Shown here piece after piece: positions 5,340 to 11,268 of a stretch of DNA of 11,268 bases (positions are counted from its first letter, which is position 1; each line of letters begins with the position of its first letter). A model generated the notes under the pieces. That model ran no database searches. It was not told the DNA's origin and was given only the letters and a program-made list of their open reading frames with translations. The translations under genes were made by a program, and so were the position numbers. Origin of the DNA: Beijerinckiaceae bacterium (GTDB lineage Bacteria; Pseudomonadota; Alphaproteobacteria; Rhizobiales; Beijerinckiaceae); contig CANBNG010000035.1 in assembly GCA_947370975.1 (NCBI GenBank), positions 1-11,268 of the forward strand, read 5' to 3'.

Positions 5340-6965
5340 ATGCGTTCTCTTCTGCTGGCTTTTGGCTCGCGCTTTCTGGTGCTCCTGCTCACCGCGCTCG
5401 GCGCTCTCGCACTGGCGTTTGGCTTCGTCGATCTGCCAGAGGATCGGGATGCGTTCGCCCTGGTGCTGGTGCCGGTGGTGTTCTTCTGCGGTCTCGGATT
5501 GCACGACATTTTCCAGACGCGCCACGCGGTGCTCCGCAATTACCCCATCGTTGGACATTTGCGTTACCTGCTTGAAAACATCCGGCCCGAGCTGCGGCAA
5601 TATTTCTTCGAAGCAGATACCGACAGCACGCCTTATTCGCGCGAGAGTCGGGGTCTTGTTTACCAGCGCGCCAAGCGCTCGCTCGGTGTGCGGCCCTTCG
5701 GGACGCAGCAGGACGTTTATCGAAGCGCCCATGAGTGGATCCATCATTCCATTGCGCCAAAGCCTGTGGCGCATGAGAACTTTCGCATCTCCATCGGCGG
5801 TCCGCAGTGCGCGCAGCCCTATTCGGCGTCCGTCCTCAATATTTCTGCCTTGAGCTATGGAGCCATTTCCACGAATGCGATCCTGGCGCTCAACAAGGGC
5901 GCGAAACTTGGCGGCTTTGCCCATGATACGGGCGAGGGGTCGGTCAGCCCCTATCATCGCACCCATGGTGGCGATCTGATCTGGGAAATCGGGTCGAGCT
6001 ATTTCGGGTGCCGCCATCTCGATGGGACTTTCGCGCCCGAAACCTTTGCCGCTCTTGCGGTGGACCCGCAAATCAAGATGATCGAGTTGAAACTGTCGCA
6101 AGGGGCCAAGCCCGGCCATGGCGGCATTCTGCCCGGAGCAAAGGTCACGCGCGAGGTCGCAGCCATCTGGGGTGTCGAGGCGGGAAAGGATTCCGTGTCT
6201 CCGGCGGGTCACTCCACCTTCTCCACGCCGGTGGAGATGATGCGGTTCATCGGCGAATTGCGGCGGCTGTCAGGCGGCAAGCCGACCGGCTTCAAGCTTT
6301 GTGTTGGCCACCCATGGGAGTTTTTCGCACTCATCAAGGCGATGCGCGAAACAGACATTCTGCCCGACTTCATTGTCATTGACGGTTCCGAGGGCGGGAC
6401 GGGCGCTGCCCCGCTCGAATTTCTCGATCATGTCGGTTCCCCCCTGCGCGATGCGCTCGCCTTCGTGCATTCGGCCTTGGTCGGCGCAAATCTGCGCGAA
6501 CACATCCGCATCGGCTGCTCTGGAAAGGTCGCCTCCGCCTTCGATATGGCGCGACTGCTGGCGCTGGGGGCAGATTGGTGCAATGCCGCGCGCGGCTTCA
6601 TGTTTGCGCTCGGCTGCATCCAGGCGCAGCAATGTCATAGCGGTCGTTGCCCGACGGGCGTTGCCACGCAAGACCCTCTGCGCACGCGCGGATTGGTGGT
6701 GGGCGACAAGGCGCAGCGTGTGTTCGGTTTTCATCAGGAAACGCTGAAGGCGCTCGCTGAACTGATTTCAGCTGCGGGCCTGAACCATCCTTCCGAATTG
6801 CAGGCCGTGCATCTGATGTTGCGCACGAGCGACAATCGCGTGACGACCTTTGCCGATCAATATCCCTGCATGGCGCCCGGCGAATTGCTTTCGGGTGGCG
6901 GCGTCCACGCGCAAGACTGGGACTGTGCGAGCGCAGATACGTTTGAACGCGTTCGGCGTGCCTGA
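5340..6965 (+). CDS. Membrane-anchored FMN-binding glutamate synthase family protein
   Basis: This 541-residue protein matches the stand-alone glutamate-synthase-like family related to the FMN/synthase part of GltB, not complete GOGAT. Two hydrophobic helices (about 4-30 and 38-58) anchor the N-terminus. The family block follows: DIFQTRHAVLRNYPIVGHLR, then IRPELRQYF and RPFGTQQDVY. The flavin barrel has LSYGAIS, KPGHGG, DGSEGGTGAAP (around 345-355), and CSGKVASAFDMARLLALGA. The cysteines of a [3Fe-4S]-type cluster are present at 426, 432 and 437 (CIQAQQCHSGRC). There is no N-terminal glutaminase domain, so ammonia or another amine donor, or a different oxidoreduction, is likely. The physiological reaction is unknown. 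An MFS exporter follows after 54 bases and is probably in the same transcript. Confidence 0.88.
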   Translation: MRSLLLAFGSRFLVLLLTALGALALAFGFVDLPEDRDAFALVLVPVVFFCGLGLHDIFQTRHAVLRNYPIVGHLRYLLENIRPELRQYFFEADTDSTPYSRESRGLVYQRAKRSLGVRPFGTQQDVYRSAHEWIHHSIAPKPVAHENFRISIGGPQCAQPYSASVLNISALSYGAISTNAILALNKGAKLGGFAHDTGEGSVSPYHRTHGGDLIWEIGSSYFGCRHLDGTFAPETFAALAVDPQIKMIELKLSQGAKPGHGGILPGAKVTREVAAIWGVEAGKDSVSPAGHSTFSTPVEMMRFIGELRRLSGGKPTGFKLCVGHPWEFFALIKAMRETDILPDFIVIDGSEGGTGAAPLEFLDHVGSPLRDALAFVHSALVGANLREHIRIGCSGKVASAFDMARLLALGADWCNAARGFMFALGCIQAQQCHSGRCPTGVATQDPLRTRGLVVGDKAQRVFGFHQETLKALAELISAAGLNHPSELQAVHLMLRTSDNRVTTFADQYPCMAPGELLSGGGVHAQDWDCASADTFERVRRA

Positions 6966-6974
6966 AGCACGCCG
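6954..6974 (+). promoter_or_regulatory. Hairpin with the stop codon in its loop
   Basis: CGGCGTGC (6954-6961) and GCACGCCG (6967-6974) form a perfect 8-base stem around the loop CTGAA, which contains the TGA stop (6963-6965) of the upstream gene. There is no T-run, so it is not a standard terminator. It could lower expression of the downstream exporter, or protect or process the message between the two genes. Confidence 0.55.
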
Positions 6975-7019
6975 ATGAGCCGCGGCCTGATGAAAATCTG
7001 GAATCGATCTGGAGCCAAT

Positions 7020-8201
7020 ATGTCGGGTTCAAATAAATATCTTCTGCCCACGATCATATCGCTCGTCGTTCTGGCCCAAGCAGGTGTTGATCTTTATCTG
7101 CCCTCATTCCCCGCCATCGTTGAAACGATGCATGTACCTGCGAGCTATATTCAGGGCTCTCTCAGCATATTTCTTTTCAGCATGGCGATTTCGCAGCTCT
7201 TTTCGGGTGCGCTCTCCGACGCCTGGGGCCGCCGGCGGGTGATTGTGCCGGCCATTCTGATTTATGTTCTGGGATCCATCGCCTGCACTCTCGCGCCCGA
7301 TATCGGGCTGTTTATGGTGGGCCGAATCCTGCAAGGTTTCGCCGCCGGGGCCTGCGTTGTCGTTGCGCGCGCAGTTGGGCGCGACGCCTATGACGGGGAG
7401 GAGCTCGCGCGCGTCACCGTTTCGCTGTCCGTCGCCTGGGCGCTCGTGCCGATGATCGCGCCAGTCGTGGGCGGATATGTGCAGGAATATGCTGGATGGA
7501 GGCTGCAATTTCTCATTCTGACACTGCTTGGCGTCGGTTTCTATGTGCTGGTCTCGCGCTGCCTTCCCGAGACCCGCAAAGGGAAAGCAGAAGCGTTCGA
7601 ACTCACAGCCATGGTCGCCTCCATCGGCACGCTGCTGCGCAATCGCTACTACATTGGATATTCTCTCGTCCCAGCGCTGCTTTTCAGCCAGACGACAGCC
7701 TACATGACCGTGTCCCCGATCCTGTTCCAGAACAAGATGGGTCTTTCGCCCTCCGCCTATGGGCACGTGATCATGGTGACCGCGCTGTTCTATCTCGCAG
7801 GTAATTTTCTCAACAAGCGCCTCATAAAGCGGTTTCCGGCTCAGACATTGGTGCGGGCCGGCCTCTATGTGTGCATGGCGGCGGCTGGCGCATTGTTGCT
7901 GTTCTCTGCGCTCGGCGTTTTCAATCTCTGGGTGATCGTCATCCCGTTTTGCGTCAGCTATTTTGCGTCCGGCATTGTCTTTGCCAATAGTATCACGCTG
8001 GCGCTGACCCCTTTCTCTGAACGCGCAGGGATTGCGAGCGCGTTGCTCGGCTGCTTTCAGATCATGGCGGGCTGCGGGAGCAGCGCCTTGATGGCGCTGT
8101 CATTCCACAGCACGCAGGCGCCGCTTGCCCTCTATCTTGTCTGCTGCATGGCTTTTGCAATCGTCTCCGTGCGATTGATTGTGCGGCCAGCCGAGGGTTG
8201 A
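7020..8201 (+). CDS. Bcr/CflA-type MFS drug/metabolite exporter
   Basis: This 393-residue inner-membrane protein looks like a proton-driven efflux carrier of the DHA1 family with about twelve membrane helices. Helix 1 holds the acidic signature AQAGVDLYLPSFP (19-31), close to the DMYLP pattern of Bcr/CflA proteins. Motif A follows in the loop after helix 2 (GALSDAWGRRR, 63-73). Helix 5 has the exporter-type PMIAPVVGGY, followed by GWR. The second half is intact to VSVRLIVRPAEG. The ATG at 7020 is preferred because GGAG (7011-7014) is 5 bases upstream; ATGs at 6975 and 6990 lack a good site and add a polar tail. Its place behind the glutamate-synthase-like gene suggests export of a related amino acid or amine, which is inference. 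Confidence 0.85.
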   Translation: MSGSNKYLLPTIISLVVLAQAGVDLYLPSFPAIVETMHVPASYIQGSLSIFLFSMAISQLFSGALSDAWGRRRVIVPAILIYVLGSIACTLAPDIGLFMVGRILQGFAAGACVVVARAVGRDAYDGEELARVTVSLSVAWALVPMIAPVVGGYVQEYAGWRLQFLILTLLGVGFYVLVSRCLPETRKGKAEAFELTAMVASIGTLLRNRYYIGYSLVPALLFSQTTAYMTVSPILFQNKMGLSPSAYGHVIMVTALFYLAGNFLNKRLIKRFPAQTLVRAGLYVCMAAAGALLLFSALGVFNLWVIVIPFCVSYFASGIVFANSITLALTPFSERAGIASALLGCFQIMAGCGSSALMALSFHSTQAPLALYLVCCMAFAIVSVRLIVRPAEG

Positions 8202-8409
8202 AATCTCAAAAGGCGATTGGCGCCAGACATCCGCTTAAAAGCCAAGGATGTACCGTAACTGACTTGCGAAATTCTTTTGAGTTAAACCCTTCGCAGCAAA
8301 TCAGTACAAGCGAAAACAGATTGCACGAAAACCGCGAGGTGGTGGGGGTCATTTTTTGTCCATCTCCTGAAATATCTTGACGATATGAGTGGACGCGGGG
8401 TTTTTTTAA

Positions 8410-8769
8410 ATGGAACAGGCAATTTCAATCAATCTAAAAATGCAGGATATTGCTTCAGCCAGACTTGAGTTGGCCGAAATGGAATATGATCTTTTCCGCG
8501 TACCCCCGCAAATTACCCTGGAAATTATTGTTCTTCTCGTCATGCATGAGGGGCGTTGCGAATTATCCAGAATCTACAATCATATCAGAGCAACCGAACC
8601 AACCATCCGGAAGCATCTCAGGCTCTTGCATCAGCAAGATGTGTTGATTGAATATGTCGCCAATATTGACAAGCGTGCGCGCATGATAGTCCTGTCGCAA
8701 AAAGGCGAGGATATCTGTCGCAGATATGTCTCCGCATTTCAAAACATGCGGGTGCTGAATATGGCCTGA
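8410..8769 (+). CDS. Small winged-helix (MarR-like) DNA-binding protein
   Basis: The 119-residue product carries one winged helix-turn-helix: ITLEIIVLLVMHEGRCELSR, IYNHIRATEPTIRKHLRLL as the recognition region, then a wing (VLIEYVANIDKRARMIVLSQKG). It is a cytoplasmic regulator of unknown target and lacks an obvious ligand domain. The ATG at 8410 follows a GCGGGG/T-run stretch and has no strong ribosome binding site, so expression may be low. The preceding 208 bases (8202-8409) hold no gene; the frame there has only a TTG start and no family. Resemblance to MarR is at fold level. It may act with the WYL regulator that follows or control its own neighbourhood. Confidence 0.7.
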   Translation: MEQAISINLKMQDIASARLELAEMEYDLFRVPPQITLEIIVLLVMHEGRCELSRIYNHIRATEPTIRKHLRLLHQQDVLIEYVANIDKRARMIVLSQKGEDICRRYVSAFQNMRVLNMA

Positions 8770-8914
8770 TTGTTTGATGTTTTTGCGAATGGCGCATTCT
8801 TCAGATGTGCCTTTTCGGGTAAGCAGGTTGCATGAGTCAGCTGCTTCTTCTCGGCATTGTCACGGCTCCCTGTGAGGTGTCACCCTGACAACCATGTTGA
8901 CAGGAGGACCACGT

Positions 8915-9913
8915 TTGACTTTTGCAAAAGCCGACCGCTTGCTTGATTTGGCAACTATGGCGTCATCGCGCCGACAAGGTATTTCAATCCAAGATGTTAT
9001 TGAGAGATACTCGGTATCTCTACGCACTGCACGCAGAATGCTGCGGGCGATGGAGCTTAAATTCTCTGCTACCGAGACGCTTGAGGACGATGAAGGACGA
9101 AAGCGGTGGCGACTGCCTGGCGGTGAGCTCCGCAATTTTTTCAACGTCACGGCGGAAGAAATGGCGGCTCTCGATCTTGCGATATTGCAACTTGAGCGCT
9201 CAGGATTCCCGCATGAGGCGAAGTCGTTGGAGGCTTTGCGCGACAAGGTACGAGGTCTGCTGCCCAAAAACAAAATTGCGCGCCTCGAACCAGATTGCGA
9301 CGCGCTTCTGGAGGCGCGGGGTTTTGTCGCGCGGCCGGGCCCGCGTCCAAAGATCGACACGGCAATTACAGAGCAGGTGGTGGAATCGATCAAGGCCTGC
9401 CGGTATCTGAACATCTTCTACAAGTCCCGGCATGAGGCCGAGCCCAGCATGCGCCGTGTTGCGCCTTACGGCCTTCTGGCCGGCAACAGGCGCTATCTCG
9501 TCGCCCATGACCCCGCAAGTCGTCGCCCGGGCACGATCAAGACCTATCGCATGGATGCAATCGTCGAGGCTGAAGTCACGTCGGACTATTTCACGCGCCC
9601 GCCCGACTTCGATATTCATGCCTTTGCCGAGCAGGGCTTTGGACTGTTCCAGCGCGATGGCGAGATCGAGGATGTGATCTGGCGCTTTTCACCCAAGGCC
9701 GCAGAGCAGGCCAGGGGATTTATCTTTCATTCGAGCCAGGTGGAGGAGGACGAAGCTGACGGGTCTTATCTCGTGCGCTTCCGGGCTGCCGGTTGGCTGG
9801 AAATGATCTGGTTTTTGTATTCGTGGGGCGACGCGGTTGAGGTGCTCGCACCCGAACACCTGCGCAATGGGGTAGAAAAATTCCGAAGGAGCGACTTTCC
9901 AGCCCTTCCGTGA
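8915..9913 (+). CDS. WYL-domain transcriptional regulator (YafY-like)
   Basis: The protein has the standard three-part layout. A winged HTH spans about residues 5-68 (ISIQDVIERYSVSLRTARRM as the DNA-reading helices). The WYL ligand domain spans about 160-225: CRYLNIFYKSR, RVAPYGLLAGNRRYLVAHD, then IKTYRMDAI; its RYL stands where WYL is usually found. A WCX-like C-terminal domain spans about 240-325. Such proteins bind DNA in response to small ligands or nucleic acids, and several control DNA-damage or phage-defence genes. The TTG at 8915 is the preferred start: a perfect AGGAGG (8902-8907) lies 7 bases before it, and the family usually begins near AKADRLL. The upstream ATG at 8894 has no such site and would add seven residues. 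Target genes are unknown. Confidence 0.85.
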   Translation: MTFAKADRLLDLATMASSRRQGISIQDVIERYSVSLRTARRMLRAMELKFSATETLEDDEGRKRWRLPGGELRNFFNVTAEEMAALDLAILQLERSGFPHEAKSLEALRDKVRGLLPKNKIARLEPDCDALLEARGFVARPGPRPKIDTAITEQVVESIKACRYLNIFYKSRHEAEPSMRRVAPYGLLAGNRRYLVAHDPASRRPGTIKTYRMDAIVEAEVTSDYFTRPPDFDIHAFAEQGFGLFQRDGEIEDVIWRFSPKAAEQARGFIFHSSQVEEDEADGSYLVRFRAAGWLEMIWFLYSWGDAVEVLAPEHLRNGVEKFRRSDFPALP

Positions 9914-10251
9914 AGGCAGGTCAGGCTATTATAATATCTTGAAAAAATGTCTGTGCGGGGAGAATTATGAGGCTTTCTGGAGCCTTTCTGACTTAATCGC
10001 TTTCGCAAACTAAATGCAGGTGTCGCCGCCCGCGCTCCGCGTTCAGCTAAATCCATAATAGCCAAGTGCGAGCAAGCGTTGATGGTGTTTAGATCTGGCT
10101 TGTCGATGTCGCGCGCTGAGCTCCAACAATCCCGCTTGTCAGACCCGAGCGCCGGCGCGTGTCGGTCGGATGATCAGAATTCAAGCGTTCAGGCGGACAG
10201 AAGCGCTTGCCTCTATCCGCCCGTCGCGTTGGCTTGAGCCTGACGCGGCGC
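9914..10251. other. Gene-free intergenic stretch
   Basis: No supportable gene was found. A weak hairpin CCTTC/GAAGG (9904-9916) spans the stop of the WYL gene without a T-run. Longer open frames here are shadows of the minus-strand HTH gene's extended region, rich in R, P and S. The stretch lies between the convergent 3' ends of the WYL gene and the small HTH gene. Confidence 0.5.
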
Positions 10252-10518
10252 TTAGAGCTGGTAGATATAGGCGGCAGAGATCCCGTGCTTCTTGGCGAGC
10301 TCGGCGACAGATGCGCCACGCTTGCGCTCGGCAACCAGCATCTTGCGGAAGGCAACGAGCTCCTTGCCCGACCGGCGCGTGCGCTTGTCGGCCGTCTTCT
10401 GGGCGCCCTTGGCCTTGGCTGGCGCCTTCGTGTCAGGCATTTCAGCGCTTTTGAGCACTTGCTCGCACAGTTCAATGATTTTGCGGAGGCGGTTCACGTC
10501 ACGAGTTGAGATGGTCAC
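10252..10518 (-). CDS. Small HTH-containing protein
   Basis: This 88-residue basic protein opens with a helical segment (RDVNRLRKIIELCEQVLKSA), followed by a flexible Lys/Ala linker (TKAPAKAKGAQKTADKR). It ends in a compact helix-turn-helix: ELVAFRKMLVAERKRGASVA then ELAKKHGISAAYIYQL. The chain stops directly after the recognition helix, which looks natural rather than truncated, because I recall similar short proteins in related bacteria. A DNA-binding or nucleoid-type role is likely; the target is unknown. The start is a GTG at 10518 with a weak AGGT upstream; an internal ATG at 10440 would remove the N-terminal helix. The frame is the only protein-like reading of this segment. Confidence 0.6.
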   Translation of the reverse strand: MTISTRDVNRLRKIIELCEQVLKSAEMPDTKAPAKAKGAQKTADKRTRRSGKELVAFRKMLVAERKRGASVAELAKKHGISAAYIYQL

Positions 10519-10525
10519 GTTTTTA

Positions 10526-10717
10526 TTACCTAAATAGGAAGTTTGCCCAAGTTGGCGTCGTTATACTCAAAGCCAGCAAGATATCAAAGGCTATTTCAAG
10601 TTGCGCCTCGCCAAAAGACCGACAATCCCGATGCGCGCGATATGCAAGCGCAGCCTCTCTGGCTGGTATGTGTCTGATTATCCAACATTCTGGTCGATCG
10701 ATAAGATAATCAATCAT
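10526..10717 (-). CDS. Hypothetical small protein, doubtful
   Basis: From the ATG at 10717, a 63-codon frame ends 7 bases before the small HTH gene, as in an operon. The product starts MIDYLIDRPECWIIRHIPA and ends in a hydrophobic stretch (AFDILLALSITT). The frame stays open up to 10765 with only a TTG start. AAAGG lies just before the ATG, too close to be ideal. I recognise no family, and the opposite strand is also open, so it may not be real. Confidence 0.25.
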   Translation of the reverse strand: MIDYLIDRPECWIIRHIPAREAALAYRAHRDCRSFGEAQLEIAFDILLALSITTPTWANFLFR

Positions 10718-10873
10718 AACCTTTGCCTGGGGCCGGCGTGACTTAAAAAGCACGCTTTCCGCCAAGCGTGGCGGCGACGTTGGGGAAGCTGGCGCAAGAT
10801 TTCTATTGTCGGGATTTTCGGCGCAGCCACGACAGAAGCGCCCGCCGGTCGCCTCGTGATTGTGGAAAGTGAA

Positions 10874-10919
10874 AAATAGCTGCTGCTATTTATCCATGAT
10901 CGGAAACAGTGCTAAATAG
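10874..10919. promoter_or_regulatory. Operator-like inverted repeats upstream of the P450 gene
   Basis: AAATAGC-TGCT-GCTATTT (10874-10891) is a perfect 7-base inverted repeat. A third half-site, TAAATAG (10913-10919), pairs with CTATTTA (10886-10892). Three related half-sites in a non-coding region before a gene suggest binding by a dimeric repressor of TetR or similar type, but no such regulator is adjacent. Confidence 0.45.
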
Positions 10920-10926
10920 AACTGCT

Positions 10927-10940
10927 TGGCCATTAGGCCA
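10927..10940. promoter_or_regulatory. Inverted repeat TGGCC-ATTA-GGCCA
   Basis: Perfect 5-base arms with a 4-base centre lie just downstream of the CTATTTA-type repeats and upstream of the P450 leader. It is a second possible protein-binding site or a leader hairpin. Confidence 0.35.
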
Positions 10941-10991
10941 TGAGAGACCAGCCTCTTCTGCGGCGTTCATTTCAACGCTTTTTAGGAGGGG

Positions 10992-11072
10992 ATGGACGGG
11001 ATATTGCGCGTGAAAATGATGACATCCCTATTGTGTGAAGACGCTGTTTTGACGCGAAAGCCAGTCCGATGA
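10992..11072 (+). CDS. 26-codon leader ORF overlapping the P450 start
   Basis: An ATG directly behind AGGAGGGG (10984-10991) opens 26 codons (MDGILRVKMMTSLL, ending TRKPVR). Its TGA overlaps the next ATG as ATGA (11069-11072). The AGGAGG core is only 2 bases from the ATG, which is short. The downstream gene lacks a good ribosome binding site of its own, so coupling through this ORF is plausible. No family is recognised and no run of regulatory codons is obvious. Confidence 0.4.
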   Translation: MDGILRVKMMTSLLCEDAVLTRKPVR

Positions 11073-11268
11073 TCGAGGGTTTGTACACGCCCGCTCCGAT
11101 CATCGAGGAAAAGGGCGCGGACTATTTCATTCCCAGCCACCCGATGCCCCGCCAGAGCGAGCCCGGCATCTTTCGGGTCGTGCTTGGGGGGCGCTACAGC
11201 CTGATCGATAATTGGATGGAGGACCATTATCGGTCCGGCATCGATTCGTTTCGGATCCTGCGCCGGCA
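11069..11268 (+). CDS. Probable cytochrome P450, N-terminus (partial)
   Basis: The 66 visible codons begin MIEGLYTPAPIIEEKGADYF and continue with PSHPMPRQSEPG, then LGGRYSLIDNW and IDSFRILRR. The order (proline-rich start, GGR.SL...W, then a .FR.LRR block) is how I remember the N-termini of a group of Rhizobiales cytochrome P450 proteins, in which the oxygen-binding helix and heme cysteine come much later. Those diagnostic parts lie beyond the window, so the call rests on resemblance of the N-terminus. An in-frame stop at 11036 makes 11069 the earliest ATG. The gene probably depends on the leader ORF for translation and on the inverted repeats at 10874-10940 for control. Confidence 0.5.
   Translation, partial: MIEGLYTPAPIIEEKGADYFIPSHPMPRQSEPGIFRVVLGGRYSLIDNWMEDHYRSGIDSFRILRR

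Noticed and set aside
5280..6212. 310-codon minus-strand frame
   Set aside because: It is antisense to the glutamate-synthase-like gene, whose motifs are continuous; this is a typical high-GC shadow frame.
8198..8380. 60-codon frame starting at TTG at the end of the MFS gene
   Set aside because: It has no ribosome binding site and no family resemblance, and its polar composition looks random.
8860..9414. 184-codon minus-strand frame
   Set aside because: It is antisense to the WYL regulator, Arg/Ser-rich, with no recognisable domain.

Overview
The window looks like an accessory stretch of an alphaproteobacterial chromosome or large plasmid, most likely from Hyphomicrobiales (Rhizobiales). 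This rests on protein resemblances recalled from known families: a Rad52-type annealase beside a Gp157 protein, a short XRE regulator ending in a GGPGVRL-type tail, a membrane-anchored FMN glutamate-synthase-like protein, and the start of a probable P450. No rRNA, tRNA or CRISPR array was seen.

Layout. Positions 1-149 are the left end of an IS3-family insertion sequence, with the start of orfA on the minus strand. It interrupts a Rad52/Rad22-family annealase gene after codon 84. Upstream of that gene in the same minus-strand operon is a Siphovirus Gp157-family gene. Divergent from it is a small XRE regulator (991-1242), and the two directions share a compact promoter/operator. Together these form a phage-derived recombination module with its own repressor, inactivated by the IS. 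Positions 1440-2724 hold two overlapping uncharacterised genes: an AT-hook-like protein, and a protein with an STGPKT...GK...NAL.HGL N-terminus whose 3' end is frameshifted. Both carry the same C-terminal CLDR....A.SRR motif. Positions 2725-3990 are gene-poor, with only short, doubtful or broken ORFs.

The middle block is conserved metabolism and transport: an isocitrate/isopropylmalate dehydrogenase-family enzyme (minus) divergent from a membrane-anchored FMN-binding glutamate-synthase-like protein and a Bcr/CflA-type MFS exporter (plus). A perfect hairpin holds the stop codon of the glutamate-synthase-like gene in its loop.

The right part holds a winged-helix regulator, a WYL-domain regulator that probably starts at a TTG codon, a gene-free stretch, and a small minus-strand HTH protein. 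It ends with the 5' end of a probable cytochrome P450 gene. That gene is preceded by operator-like inverted repeats and a 26-codon leader ORF whose stop overlaps the P450 start (ATGA).

All family names come from reading the sequences, without database searches.
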